64,000 nt of DNA from NCBI GenBank assembly GCA_026626905.1, contig JAPNUX010000001.1, forward strand, positions 124,001 through 188,000, written 5' to 3'. This stretch comes from Desulfurococcus sp. Lineage in GTDB: Archaea; Thermoproteota; Thermoprotei_A; Sulfolobales; Desulfurococcaceae. Shown piece by piece: positions 34,769-44,088 of the stretch (positions are counted from its first letter, which is position 1; each line of letters starts with the position of its first letter). The position numbers and the translations under genes are program-made. The notes under the pieces are model-generated. The model was not told where the DNA came from. It made no database searches and was given only the letters and a program-made list of their open reading frames with translations.

Positions 34769-34870
34769 GGATACCGTCCCCTTCAAACTGCAGTGTGCGG
34801 CCTCGAAACCTACTATAATCAAGTTGACTTTTATAATGTAAGTGGGATATACTACAGCTGGTGTAGGCTT

Positions 34871-35854
34871 ATGGTTAAAGCCCTAGTTCTCCACGGTGGC
34901 GCCGGTAGCTGGAGAGATGAGAGAATAAGAGTTAAAGCTGAGGAAGTTGTAGGCGAGTGCACTAGAAGAGCGTGGAGCGTACTCGAGAGTCATGATAGCT
35001 CCCTGGACGCTGTGGTCGAGGCAGTTAAATGCATGGAGGACTCAGGCTACCTTAACGCTGGCTACGGTTCTACACTCGACTTGCTTGGGAATAGAAGCCT
35101 CGACGCCGGGCTTATGACGTCAACTGGGCTGTTAGGTGCTGTAGCAGCTGTAAGAAACGTGAGGAATCCTATACTGCTCGCTAGGATTGTAGCCGAGGAG
35201 ACACCCCACATCCTACTAGCTGGAGATGAAGCTGAGATGCTTGCAAGATTAAAGGGGCTTCCACCGCTACCTCCACCTCCACAGCACGTGGTTGAAAGGT
35301 ATGTTGAAGCTGTTAAACGTCTTCTAGGAGGCGAGGTTAAAGGGGAATACTATAGGAGGATACAGGAGTTCATCTCAAAGCACGCTAACATATACTTCAA
35401 GCTAGTTAGAGGAGTGCTGGATGTATTCGATACTGTTGGAGCAGTAGCTGTTGATGGCAAGGGGGTACTCGCAGCTGCAACAAGTACAGGAGGAGTCACC
35501 CTTAAGATACCTGGGAGGGTAGGGGATACACCTATACCAGGAGCCGGCTTCTACGCATCCAGGAATATTGCATGTAGTGCTACAGGTATCGGGGAGTACA
35601 TTGTGAGATCAATGCCCTGCCTAAGACTAGACATGGAGGTGTCAGACGGGATTGGAGTAGAGGAGGCAGTTAAAAGAGTAATGAGCTACGTGGAGAGCTC
35701 TGTTGGATTAGATACCCTTGGCTTCATAGGTGTTAATAGTGATGGGAGAATACTCTACGCCTTCAACACTGAAGCTATGCTAGTCGGATATACAAGGGAT
35801 GGAAGAGATATACGGGTTGCATCAACTCATCCAGCTAAGATAGTGATAGTATGA
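34871..35854 (+). CDS. Isoaspartyl peptidase/L-asparaginase (Ntn hydrolase)
   Basis: Plant-type asparaginase that removes isoaspartyl residues from damaged peptides or hydrolyses asparagine. It opens with ALVLHGGAGSW, as in the family, and the autocleavage point is D-T in FDTVGAVAVD, with Thr188 as nucleophile after processing. YLNAGYGSTLDLLGN and RVGDTPIPGAGFYA are conserved substrate-loop motifs. Length 327 aa is normal. ATG 34871 was chosen because it starts just before the first strand and a TATA-like TTTATAAT lies about 40 bases upstream. Four bases overlap the HAD gene. Confidence 0.88.
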   Translation: MVKALVLHGGAGSWRDERIRVKAEEVVGECTRRAWSVLESHDSSLDAVVEAVKCMEDSGYLNAGYGSTLDLLGNRSLDAGLMTSTGLLGAVAAVRNVRNPILLARIVAEETPHILLAGDEAEMLARLKGLPPLPPPPQHVVERYVEAVKRLLGGEVKGEYYRRIQEFISKHANIYFKLVRGVLDVFDTVGAVAVDGKGVLAAATSTGGVTLKIPGRVGDTPIPGAGFYASRNIACSATGIGEYIVRSMPCLRLDMEVSDGIGVEEAVKRVMSYVESSVGLDTLGFIGVNSDGRILYAFNTEAMLVGYTRDGRDIRVASTHPAKIVIV

Positions 35855-36423
35855 AGTGTACTAGAGTAATAGCTGTAGACGTGGATGGAACACTCATACC
35901 AATCCTAGTAGACTTTGATGCTCTCCGAGAGAGAATTAGGAGCGAGCTAGGATTAAACCACGAGTTAAAGCCGCTTGGACTCGCGCTTTCAAAACTCCCT
36001 CTACCAGGCGAGGTTGAGCAGAGGGCATGGGAGATAATTGAGGAAGCCGAGTTGAATGCAGTACTGCTCTTAGACTCTGAGGCTGTTAGAGAGAACGTAG
36101 AGAAGGTTAAAGAGCTAGCATTAAATGGTTTTAAGATCATTATTGCAACTAATAGAAGCCTTAGAACACTATTACCGTTAATTGAGAAGCTGGGTTTAAC
36201 AGGCTACATTAGTGAAAGCGTTACAAGAGACTACTCTATTGACAGGATTCAACAGCTAGTTTATCTGAAGGAGAAGTACGGCGAACTAGTGTTCATAGGT
36301 GATACAGTGTACGATGAAGAAGCCTCCAGGAAAGCCGACGTCTCCTTCATCAGGGTTAACTCCTATAAGGAGCTTGCAGGTGTTCTAGGAGAACTAGAGA
36401 AATTATGCAGGGAGACATGCTAG
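35851..36423 (+). CDS. HAD-superfamily hydrolase
   Basis: 190-aa phosphatase-like protein. VDVDGTL (9-15) is motif I with the nucleophile aspartate, IIATNRSL is motif II with threonine, and FIGDTVYDEEAS is motif IV with acidic residues. The cap between motifs I and II is a helical insert of about 75 residues. The substrate is unknown. It starts in an ATGA overlap with the asparaginase gene and converges with the GPN GTPase gene, whose stop it overlaps by 4 bases. Confidence 0.8.
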   Translation: MKCTRVIAVDVDGTLIPILVDFDALRERIRSELGLNHELKPLGLALSKLPLPGEVEQRAWEIIEEAELNAVLLLDSEAVRENVEKVKELALNGFKIIIATNRSLRTLLPLIEKLGLTGYISESVTRDYSIDRIQQLVYLKEKYGELVFIGDTVYDEEASRKADVSFIRVNSYKELAGVLGELEKLCRETC

Positions 36424-37205
36424 AGGACAGGGTTAGGCTCCTCGGTTAGGTAGTCTTCACCGCCGGCAAGTACTCTCTGTATCGCAGCGTAGAGGGAGTC
36501 GAAGCCTTCGCCTGAAACATTGGAGACCGGGACGACATCGAATACTAGTAGTTTTTCAAGGAGCACTGAGATCTCGGATTCATCCCATATTAAGCTAGCC
36601 TGCTTCTCGCGGGCTATATCACTGCTAAGAGCCTCAGGGTCACTCAGGGACTCCAGGATTCTTTCTAGTTCACCGCTATTAAGAACGTCTATCTTTGTTA
36701 GAACATTCACCTGCGGGTACCCTAGTCTAGCATGAGTTGATGCAGCGAGCAATAGAGCCGAGAACGCGTTGGATCCCTTAAGCAGGTATGTTGAATCCAT
36801 TAAGTACAATGAGACCGCTTTAGCATCTTTAATAATTGATTCTAAGACTATTGGACCGGCATCTCTGAACGCGAAGAGCTCCATCTGCCCAGGCGTATCG
36901 ATTACTATGTAGTTGGCTTTAAGACTCCATACTAGTTCTTCAAGCTCATGTATATTGGCTAGCAGCATGTCTATAGAGGCTAGTAGAGCTCCATTCGGGC
37001 CGAGACCCGTCTTCCTCATGACCTCTCTTGCATCCACATAGTCTCTGATATCCACGTCGGGCGTGTATGGTAGGGTCTCTACAGCTGGATCCAGGTTGAC
37101 TGTTGCAGCGTCGAGCTCGTGGGATTCAAGATATGTTTGAAGCATGCTGGTCAGAGAGGTCTTGCCACTTCCAGCTGTCCCTAAAACCACTATGAAGTAA
37201 GGCAT
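36420..37205 (-). CDS. GPN-loop GTPase
   Basis: Archaeal relative of eukaryotic Gpn1/XAB1. Walker A GTAGSGKTS (9-17), the family-defining GPN at 69-71 within GLGPNGALLAS, DTPGQMELF for G3 and TKIDVL for G4 are all present. Eukaryotic members help assemble RNA polymerase; in archaea the role is unproven. 261 aa is normal. ATG 37205 was chosen because the longer in-frame start adds a tail that overlaps the radical SAM gene. It follows that gene by 7 bases, so they form one minus-strand operon. Confidence 0.88.
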   Translation of the reverse strand: MPYFIVVLGTAGSGKTSLTSMLQTYLESHELDAATVNLDPAVETLPYTPDVDIRDYVDAREVMRKTGLGPNGALLASIDMLLANIHELEELVWSLKANYIVIDTPGQMELFAFRDAGPIVLESIIKDAKAVSLYLMDSTYLLKGSNAFSALLLAASTHARLGYPQVNVLTKIDVLNSGELERILESLSDPEALSSDIAREKQASLIWDESEISVLLEKLLVFDVVPVSNVSGEGFDSLYAAIQRVLAGGEDYLTEEPNPVL

Positions 37206-37212
37206 AGTGTTC

Positions 37213-38286
37213 TCACCAGTAGAATCTTCTTCTAGATGTATAGGGTTTACCAGTAAAGTTAAGCTTGTAGCCGCAGACAGGGCACTTGAAGTCTTCTCTA
37301 AGCTTCCACTCAATTATCGTAAAACCTGCTCTCCTAACAACCAGGGAGCCGCATCTCGGGCAGTATGTGTTCTCGAATGGATGGCCCCATACATTCCCGA
37401 TATACACGTGTTTAAGCCCGGCTTCACGGGCTACTTTAACATGCTCTTCAAGTGTCTCCACTGGTGTAGGCGGTAGATCCTGCATGAGGAAGTCTGGGTG
37501 GAATCTTAGAAGGTGGAATGGTGTCTCCTCACCTAGATTTGAAGCTATCCATTCTGCGAGCCTCTTGGTATCCTCGACTCTATCCCCTACTCTAGGTACT
37601 ACTAGGTTTGTCACCTCGATCCACCATCCCTGCTTCTTCATTTCTAGAATATTCTCGTATATAGGGCTGGGGTCAGGTACCCCCATGTACTTACGGTAGA
37701 ATTCTCTGTTGCCTGAAGCCTTAAAGTCTACTGTTGCAGCATCCATTAGCCTGCCTAGTTTCCTCACAGCTTCAGGTGTCATGTATCCATTGGTGACCAT
37801 TGTGTTGTATAATCCTTTATCCTTAGCCAACTTAGCTACGTCATACATGTACTCGAAGAAGATGGTGGGCTCGTTGTACGTGTAGCTTATCCCCTCACAC
37901 CCCTCGCGGAGTGCCTCTTCGACTACCTCCCATGGCTCGTAGAGTTTACCGAAGATGCTTCCACGTCTAGTCTGGCTTAAAACCCAGTTCTGGCAGAACT
38001 TGCAGTAGAAGTTGCATCCTGCCGTTGAAATCGAGAATACACAGGAGCCTGGATTGAAGTGCATTAAAGGTTTTTTCTCAATAGGATCGGGGTTTGCTGC
38101 TGTAAGCAACCCGTAGACTAGAGTGTAGAGTCTTCCATTATAGTTGTATCTGACACCGCAAGCTCCGTAGGCTCCAGAAACAATAATACATCTCCTGCTG
38201 CAGAGATTACAGCGTACTCTTCCATCTCCCAGAGGCTCCCATAGGTCAGCTTCTTTAACCCACGGTAGCTCTAGTGAGAACTTCAA
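37213..38286 (-). CDS. amrS: AmmeMemoRadiSam-type radical SAM enzyme
   Basis: Radical SAM protein related to pyruvate formate-lyase activating enzymes. The cluster motif is CNFYCKFC (C91, C95, C98). The N-terminal CNLCSRRC and GACGVR, and the C-terminal zinc ribbon CPRCG with CPVCG, are typical of AmrS. In many archaea it is associated with Memo-like and AMMECR1-like proteins, neither of which is in this window. The 357-aa length is normal. Its reaction is unknown. It is followed by the GPN GTPase gene. Confidence 0.85.
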   Translation of the reverse strand: MKFSLELPWVKEADLWEPLGDGRVRCNLCSRRCIIVSGAYGACGVRYNYNGRLYTLVYGLLTAANPDPIEKKPLMHFNPGSCVFSISTAGCNFYCKFCQNWVLSQTRRGSIFGKLYEPWEVVEEALREGCEGISYTYNEPTIFFEYMYDVAKLAKDKGLYNTMVTNGYMTPEAVRKLGRLMDAATVDFKASGNREFYRKYMGVPDPSPIYENILEMKKQGWWIEVTNLVVPRVGDRVEDTKRLAEWIASNLGEETPFHLLRFHPDFLMQDLPPTPVETLEEHVKVAREAGLKHVYIGNVWGHPFENTYCPRCGSLVVRRAGFTIIEWKLREDFKCPVCGYKLNFTGKPYTSRRRFYW

Positions 38287-38346
38287 TTTCAGCCATCCCA
38301 GTTCTTAATTAAAACCGATCCACCTTATTATAGGTGGGTGATACCT

Positions 38347-39249
38347 GTGCTTAAAGCCCTAGTCTTAGGGAACTATAGTGAAGGAGTAAGAATAGCTAGA
38401 AGCCTCGGCGTAGAGGTAGTTGGGCTTACAGAGAAGTTTTTCCCTGATGGAGAGCAGTACTTGAGGATCAATGAGCCGAGAGAAGTTGACGGGGAAGTAG
38501 TCTTAGTGATATCAACCATGTATCCAATGCAAGATCAAGCCTTCACTAAACTGCTTATAGCTGCGGATGCAGTGGCTAGAAGCAACGCCAGCGAAGTGGT
38601 GGGGGTTGTACCGTACATAGCTTACTCAAGGCAGGATAAAGAGTTCATGCCAGGTGAGCCGGTTTCAGCTCTAGTAGTCTTGAACGCTTTGAAGACGGCA
38701 GGCTACAGTAAGATCTTCACTGTAGACTTCCATAGTAATAGTCTTTTAAGCCTCACCCAGTCCTTCCTCGTTAACATCCACATCTCAGACCTCCTCGTTA
38801 AAGCTCTAGCGGAAGTGGTGGAGAACCCTGTGGTTATAGCACCTGATAAAGGCGCCTTAGAGAGGGCTAGGCTTGCAGCTGAAAGCATTAGCGCCGACTA
38901 CGACCACCTAGTTAAGCTTAGAGATAAGGTTAGCGGGGAGGTCAGCTATACTCCTAGAGAGGTAAGTGTTAACGGTAGAGATGTAATACTAGTCGACGAT
39001 ATTATAAGCACCGGTGGGACTATTGCAGAGGCTTCTAGAATACTCTTAGCACAAGGTGCTCGAAGAATATACGTTGCAGCCTCGCACGGCCTGCTTGTAG
39101 GTGATGCTTTAACAAGAATAGCTAATGCTGGAGTCAAGAGGATTGTGCTAGCTAATACTCTAGGCGTGAGGATTCAAGACCCCCTAGTACAGTACATTGA
39201 TGTATCCGATAGAATAGCTGCAGTTATTAGAGAAGTATTAGGAGTTTAA
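38347..39249 (+). CDS. prs: Ribose-phosphate pyrophosphokinase
   Basis: Makes PRPP from ribose 5-phosphate and ATP, needed by nucleotide synthesis including the pyr operon in this window. FFPDGEQYLRI near the N-terminus, SRQDKEF, FTVDFHSNSLLSL and the PRPP-binding VILVDDIISTGGTI are the class signatures. About 300 aa is the short archaeal length. The GTG at 38347 lies 6 bases after GGTGGGTG; another GTG at 38338 is in frame. A TATA-like TTAATTAAA is about 40 bases upstream. The trmG10 and rnz genes follow. Confidence 0.9.
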   Translation: MLKALVLGNYSEGVRIARSLGVEVVGLTEKFFPDGEQYLRINEPREVDGEVVLVISTMYPMQDQAFTKLLIAADAVARSNASEVVGVVPYIAYSRQDKEFMPGEPVSALVVLNALKTAGYSKIFTVDFHSNSLLSLTQSFLVNIHISDLLVKALAEVVENPVVIAPDKGALERARLAAESISADYDHLVKLRDKVSGEVSYTPREVSVNGRDVILVDDIISTGGTIAEASRILLAQGARRIYVAASHGLLVGDALTRIANAGVKRIVLANTLGVRIQDPLVQYIDVSDRIAAVIREVLGV

Positions 39250-39269
39250 GCTACCCGGGTCACGCATCA

Positions 39270-40274
39270 ATGAAAACTCGAGTCAGCTACTTCCTCCTAC
39301 GGGGAGATAATGAGGCTCTTGCTATAGGAGAGCTCAAAGCACTACTAGACGTATATGACTGCAGGCCTAGGCGCCTGCAGTGCTATACTATGGTCTGCAT
39401 AGTGCACCACGAGTGCAATAGCATAGAGGAGAAAATCGTGGGGAGAGCAGGCTTCATTAAAGAGGCTGGCATTCTAGTAGCATTAGACAACCCGTATAAT
39501 CCATCTCTAAACGTTAACAACGCTATTGAAAAAGGGGCTAGGGTACACGCATCTATATTGAAGAAGGGAGTAGAAGAGGATGAGGCTAGAAAGTACACCT
39601 CATATCTCGCTGAGAGATACGGGTTGAAAATAGAGGGGGGCAGAGGGAGGCTTAGAGTATTATTCACAGATGGTATTGCAATTATAGGAGTAAAGACAGC
39701 TGAACAGGACACTAGAGGATTGTACGAGAGAAGCAAGCTTAAACCATACAAGAGGAGTATATCACTAACTCCTGAGATCTCTAGGCTACTCGTGAACCTA
39801 GCTAGAGCTAGAGAAGGCATGGTGCTACTAGACCCCTTTGCAGGCACAGGCAGCATACTCGTTGAGGCTGGTTTAATGGGTATTAGAGCTATAGGAGTGG
39901 AAATAGACGCGGACATCGCCCGGGGAATGGAGGAGAACTTGAGATTCTACAATATCAATGCTATCCCAGTAGTAGGCGATTCCAGCGAGATAGAGGCTAC
40001 AGTTGTCGACGCTATAGCAACAGACCCGCCATACGGGAGAGGGGCTAGCACACACGGGTATAGTCAGGCAGTATTACTGAAAAAGTTCATTGAGAAAGCA
40101 TGGACTACTCTTAGAAGCGGAGGATACATGAGCTTTATGACCCCGCTACACCTAGAGGATCTAGTAGACGAAGTGCTCTGTAAGAGTGAATTTATGAGTA
40201 TTGCTAGATACTACCAGTATGTTCACGGAGGGCTAACTAGAGTAATCTACGTGGTGGAGAAGATTGAATACTAG
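39270..40274 (+). CDS. tRNA (guanine-10) N2-methyltransferase (Trm-G10/Trm11-like)
   Basis: Methylates G10 in tRNA. The N-terminal 155 residues carry a THUMP-type RNA-binding region ending in RVLFTDGIAIIGVK. The catalytic domain starts with DPFAGTGSILVEAG (motif I for SAM binding) and has ATDPPYGRGAST, the N-methyltransferase motif IV that contacts the guanine. 334 aa is normal for archaeal members. It lies 20 bases after prs and overlaps the RNase Z gene by 11 bases, so three housekeeping genes share a transcript. Confidence 0.87.
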   Translation: MKTRVSYFLLRGDNEALAIGELKALLDVYDCRPRRLQCYTMVCIVHHECNSIEEKIVGRAGFIKEAGILVALDNPYNPSLNVNNAIEKGARVHASILKKGVEEDEARKYTSYLAERYGLKIEGGRGRLRVLFTDGIAIIGVKTAEQDTRGLYERSKLKPYKRSISLTPEISRLLVNLARAREGMVLLDPFAGTGSILVEAGLMGIRAIGVEIDADIARGMEENLRFYNINAIPVVGDSSEIEATVVDAIATDPPYGRGASTHGYSQAVLLKKFIEKAWTTLRSGGYMSFMTPLHLEDLVDEVLCKSEFMSIARYYQYVHGGLTRVIYVVEKIEY

Positions 40275-41013
40275 ACTGTTCTTCCTCGGTACTGGTGCTG
40301 CAATCCCGCTTTCAAGAGGGCTTCCCTGCATAGCCGTGAAAATCGACTCTAACATCTACATCTTCGATATCGGTGAGGGATGCCAGCACAGGATGCTTAA
40401 AGCCGGCTTAAGTCCTCTTAAGGTTAAAGCAGTCTTTGTGACTCACCCACACGGAGACCATTATCTCGGGTTACCCGGGCTCATCCAGACAATGCGGCTC
40501 TCAAGTAGAATAGAGGAGCTCAGACTACTGCTTCCAAGCGGGCTCGAAGACTACTTTAAAACTCTAGTTGAGAAAGGGCTCTTGAAGCCGGGATTCCAGG
40601 TTATCGTGAACCCGCTTGCCAGCGGCGAGGTCTACCGTGATGCGAAAATAGCTGTAAAAGCCTTTCCAGTATGCCATGGCGTAGAAGCCTTCGGCTTCCG
40701 TATCGAGGCGGGGAGAAGAACTATCTGCTACACGGGGGATACTATGCCCTGCAGTACCGTTATTGATAACTGTAAAGGAGTTGATGTATTGATACATGAG
40801 TCTACGTTTACAAGCCATATGAGTGAGGAAGCCCACGAGGAATACCATTCTACCGCTAGGGATGCAGCTCTAATAGCACTAGAAGCAGGTGTATCATCAC
40901 TCGTGTTAACTCATATAAGCTCAAGGCATAGCGACGAGGAAATCCTGTGGGATGCCCTTAGATTCTTCTATAATACTATAGTAGCCCGGGATATGATGGC
41001 CTTATACTTTTAG
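40264..41013 (+). CDS. rnz: Ribonuclease Z
   Basis: Endonuclease that trims tRNA 3' trailers; relevant because the tRNA in this window encodes no CCA. LGTGAAIP opens the metallo-beta-lactamase fold. THPHGDHYLG (60-69) gives the HxHxDH zinc site, and YTGDTMPC and a late SSRHSD supply further ligands. 249 aa is short compared with bacterial enzymes but within the archaeal range. The TTG start overlaps the methyltransferase gene by 11 bases. It converges with the UPF0201 gene by 4 bases. Confidence 0.82.
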   Translation: MNTRLFFLGTGAAIPLSRGLPCIAVKIDSNIYIFDIGEGCQHRMLKAGLSPLKVKAVFVTHPHGDHYLGLPGLIQTMRLSSRIEELRLLLPSGLEDYFKTLVEKGLLKPGFQVIVNPLASGEVYRDAKIAVKAFPVCHGVEAFGFRIEAGRRTICYTGDTMPCSTVIDNCKGVDVLIHESTFTSHMSEEAHEEYHSTARDAALIALEAGVSSLVLTHISSRHSDEEILWDALRFFYNTIVARDMMALYF

Positions 41014-41405
41014 CTGCCTGTCAGATAGTAGACTACGCTGTCGAGTTCTTCTTCGCCTCCTTCTACTAGTAGCCTTATAGCTCCAAGCGGGGATTCCTTA
41101 TCGCTGTCCACTAGTGATAACCTGCCTGCGTATGCTGCCTGCTTGTGTATGAAGAGCTCTATTACACCACTCCTCCTATACTTACTTAGATAGCTTCTTA
41201 AAGCTGGCTCCACCTGCTGGATTCTAGCTAAATCCCTAAGGGGTTTTAAGGCTTCAATGGATTCTGATACTCCTCTTGCAATCCTGTATCCTTCACTCAG
41301 CTCGCTTACAATGATACTGCCAGCGAAGATGTTTCTGAGTGCTTCTACAACCTTCCTCTCATCCTCTGTAGGCCTGATTTCAGCGCTAACTGTCACTTTC
41401 ACCAT
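41010..41405 (-). CDS. UPF0201 family protein
   Basis: 131 aa. VTVSAEIRPTEDERKVVEALRNIF at the start and the basic middle match the archaeal UPF0201 group (COG1325), predicted to be RNA binding. The function is unproven. It overlaps the stop of the upstream UPF0200 gene by 20 bases, a neighbour pair also recurrent in other archaea to my knowledge. The overlap points to coupled translation. No membrane or cysteine features are seen. Confidence 0.75.
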   Translation of the reverse strand: MVKVTVSAEIRPTEDERKVVEALRNIFAGSIIVSELSEGYRIARGVSESIEALKPLRDLARIQQVEPALRSYLSKYRRSGVIELFIHKQAAYAGRLSLVDSDKESPLGAIRLLVEGGEEELDSVVYYLTGS

Positions 41406-41943
41406 GAGCTTTCACCAGCATTCTAAGTAATTCGAGAGCTTTAGCTTTAGCTTCCTCGATGCTGGATTCATTTACAATCATGTAGTCTGCTAGAGCTATT
41501 ACATTACCTATACCAAACTCCAGTTCTGTTCTATCTCGTTCAGCAAACTCCTTGTATGAGCCTGGATCACCCGGCCTCCCTCGTTTAAGAAGCCTCTTAA
41601 ACCTTGTCTCAGGCGACGCGTGAACAGCTATTATCACCACTCTACCATGCTTTCTGAACTCCTCTACTTCAGCAAGACTTCTCACGCCATCAATAACTAC
41701 TACTTCACGCTCCCCCTTAATCCTTTCAATAGTTTTAATAGCTATAATGGTATCCCCGTAGGATGACCGTAGCTCCCTCGAAAGCGATACCATGAGCTCG
41801 GGGCTAACTACTCCATACCGCTTGAGAGCCTCTTCTCTAACTACATCACCCATAGTGTACACTGGGAGGCCGAGCTCTCTGGCAGCCTCAGCCACTATAC
41901 TCTTACCTGAGCCAGGCATCCCCGCGACAAGTATGTAGAGCAA
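41386..41943 (-). CDS. UPF0200 family P-loop kinase-like protein
   Basis: 185 aa. VAGMPGSGKS (6-15) is a Walker A motif of the adenylate kinase/dephospho-CoA kinase type. DGVRSLAEVEEF is a lid-like acidic motif, and RFKRLLKRGRPGDP is an arginine-rich lid. This combination is the archaeal UPF0200 family. The substrate is unknown. It is the first gene of a two-gene minus-strand operon with UPF0201. Its start is opposite a promoter region shared with the thpR operon. Confidence 0.78.
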   Translation of the reverse strand: MLYILVAGMPGSGKSIVAEAARELGLPVYTMGDVVREEALKRYGVVSPELMVSLSRELRSSYGDTIIAIKTIERIKGEREVVVIDGVRSLAEVEEFRKHGRVVIIAVHASPETRFKRLLKRGRPGDPGSYKEFAERDRTELEFGIGNVIALADYMIVNESSIEEAKAKALELLRMLVKAHGESDS

Positions 41944-42107
41944 GCTTCCACACCCTGCAGGCTTGAGATACCACGGTATACTACGATTACTCTCTCCTAA
42001 AACACATAAAATCTAGCTGCCTGAAGGAATTTAAACATGGGAGTATACTGGTTTAAAGACTGCTCGTGAATAACTATTTTCATTGAAGTGGAGTGGAGGG
42101 ATATAGC

Positions 42108-42677
42108 TTGAGCCGGGATGAAATCATAAGGTGCTTTATAGCCGTGGAAGTAAAAGATGAAGGCGTTTTAAGAAGCCTCATCAGCATCAGGGATAAGCTT
42201 ACGGCTACAGGCGCTGACTTAAAGCCTGTTGAAGATGAGAATATACATTTAACCTTAAGGTTCATTGGGGAAGTACCGAGAAGCATCGTGGAGGAAGTAT
42301 GCCGTGCTATCTCAGCTATATCGTTCAAGCCGTTTAGAATACATGTTGCTGGTATAGGAGTCTTCCCAAGCATCCAGAGGCCGAGAGTCATATGGGCTGG
42401 TATTAGAGAAGGTAGCAGGGAGCTAGTAGAGTTATATGAAGCCGTGGAGAGAAAGCTAGGCGAGATCGGATTTAAACCAGAGAGAGAGGAGTTCGTGCCT
42501 CATATAACGCTCGCCAGAGTTAAAGGCTACAGAGGTATTGAGAGACTCGTGAAGACTCTTAGTGATCTAGCTGAAACAGACTTCGGCTACACAACTGTGG
42601 ATGAAGTAGTTGTTAAGAAGAGTACTCTAACTCCTCGCGGACCCATCTATAGTAATATATGCGTGAAGAAACTCTAG
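42108..42677 (+). CDS. thpR: RNA 2',3'-cyclic phosphodiesterase
   Basis: 2H phosphoesterase that opens 2',3'-cyclic phosphate ends of RNA. The paired HxTx motifs are HLTLRF (about 45) and HITLAR (about 131). RCFIAVEV at the start and RPRVIWAG in the middle also fit LigT/ThpR. 189 aa is usual. The TTG at 42108 was chosen because GGAGGG lies 7 bases upstream; a GTG at 42093 is in frame. The CCA transferase gene follows by 19 bases, so both act on RNA ends. Confidence 0.85.
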   Translation: MSRDEIIRCFIAVEVKDEGVLRSLISIRDKLTATGADLKPVEDENIHLTLRFIGEVPRSIVEEVCRAISAISFKPFRIHVAGIGVFPSIQRPRVIWAGIREGSRELVELYEAVERKLGEIGFKPEREEFVPHITLARVKGYRGIERLVKTLSDLAETDFGYTTVDEVVVKKSTLTPRGPIYSNICVKKL

Positions 42678-42696
42678 TAGCTGGTGAATCCCTGAA

Positions 42697-44088
42697 ATGA
42701 GCATCGAGGAGAAGGTACTAGAGTTGATAAAGCCCAGCCGAGAGGAGTACGAGCACCTCTATAAGGCTTACGAGCTGATAGCGAGTACTATTAGAAGTAT
42801 TCTCAGAGAGCACGGTGTGGAAGCAGAGGTGACTCTACAGGGAAGCATAGCACACGATACATGGCTCTCAGGAGACAGAGATATGGATGTATTTGTTCTC
42901 TACCCCGAATCATGGAGTACTAGTGAGCTTAGAAGCAGAGGCTTTAATCTAATAGTTAAAGCAGCTGAGAGGATAGGAGGATACGAGCTACGATACGCTG
43001 AACACCCCTATGTAAGAGTCAGGGTTGGCGACGTGGAAGCCGACATAGTGCCAGCCTTCAAGCTAGCTAATCCATCATCAATAAGGACAACTGTAGATAG
43101 AACCCCCTTCCACACCCGCTTCCTCCTGGAGAAGCTAACCCCTGAGATGAAGGATCAAGTGAGACTCCTCAAGAAGTTTATGAAGGGGATTAAAGTCTAC
43201 GGGGCTGAAGTGAAGACGAGGGGTTTCAGCGGCTATGTAGCAGAGCTACTAATAGTTAAGTACGGCTCTCTAAGAAGGGTTCTAGAAGAAGCCTCTAGCT
43301 GGAAGCCTCCAGTCCGCGTGGATACTCTAGGCGTCGACAAAGAATTCTGGAGGAGATTCGAGGAGAAATACCCGGATTCAGTACTATACATGCCTGACCC
43401 AGTTGACCCGATGAGAAATGTAGCTGCAAACGTATCCATGAGAGCTCTTGCAACATTTATCCTAGCATCTAGATGCTATCTATCCCATCCATCGCTAGCC
43501 TTCTACGGGCTTGAATACAGCTACTTATCGACTGAGAAGCTTGAAGAGAAGCTAAGGAATAGATGTATTATCCTGTTAGAGTATACTCTAACCGAGAAGC
43601 TGCCCCCTGACGTTATATGGGGTGAGGTTAACAGGGTTAGGGATACACTCGTCAAGTTTCTAGCTAACATGGATTTCCATGTGGTTGATTCCTCCTCCTG
43701 GAGCGATGAAGATAGATACTGCGCTATACTCGTAGAGCTTGAGGACTGCACACTGCCACTCTTTAAACACTACGCTGGACCCCCAGTAGTGTTCAGTGAA
43801 AGAGCACAGAACTTTATAGCCAAGCATTTAAGGAGGGGAGTGGGGGTATGGATTGATGAAAGAGGCTTGCTGAATGCAGTGACGCCAAGGAGATACGTAG
43901 ATGCTATTCAACTACTAGCTGAAAGAGCTAGTGAATACAGTGTTGCACCACACTTCAAGGACTTAAAGCCGGCTGTCAGAATCCTTGACAGCCAGGTTCT
44001 CAACGAGCTGTCTAGAAGAGGTGCCCTCCAATGGGTTTCAGAGTTTATCATGAAGACACCTTTCTGGATGGAGATGTGCATTTCATAG
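42697..44088 (+). CDS. cca: CCA tRNA nucleotidyltransferase, archaeal class I
   Basis: Adds CCA to tRNA 3' ends without a nucleic acid template. LQGSIAHDTWLSGDRDMDVFV holds the catalytic DxD (D62, D64), and VEADIVPAF supplies the third carboxylate. The class I layout (nucleotidyltransferase head, helical middle, RNA-binding tail) is complete at 463 aa. Its tRNA substrate is represented in the window by tRNA-Pro, which lacks encoded CCA. The last 58 bases overlap the start of a kinase-like gene in another frame. Confidence 0.9.
   Translation: MSIEEKVLELIKPSREEYEHLYKAYELIASTIRSILREHGVEAEVTLQGSIAHDTWLSGDRDMDVFVLYPESWSTSELRSRGFNLIVKAAERIGGYELRYAEHPYVRVRVGDVEADIVPAFKLANPSSIRTTVDRTPFHTRFLLEKLTPEMKDQVRLLKKFMKGIKVYGAEVKTRGFSGYVAELLIVKYGSLRRVLEEASSWKPPVRVDTLGVDKEFWRRFEEKYPDSVLYMPDPVDPMRNVAANVSMRALATFILASRCYLSHPSLAFYGLEYSYLSTEKLEEKLRNRCIILLEYTLTEKLPPDVIWGEVNRVRDTLVKFLANMDFHVVDSSSWSDEDRYCAILVELEDCTLPLFKHYAGPPVVFSERAQNFIAKHLRRGVGVWIDERGLLNAVTPRRYVDAIQLLAERASEYSVAPHFKDLKPAVRILDSQVLNELSRRGALQWVSEFIMKTPFWMEMCIS

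Noticed and set aside
39383-39916. Minus-strand ORF of 177 codons
   Set aside because: Lies wholly antisense to the tRNA G10 methyltransferase gene; typical reverse-frame shadow.
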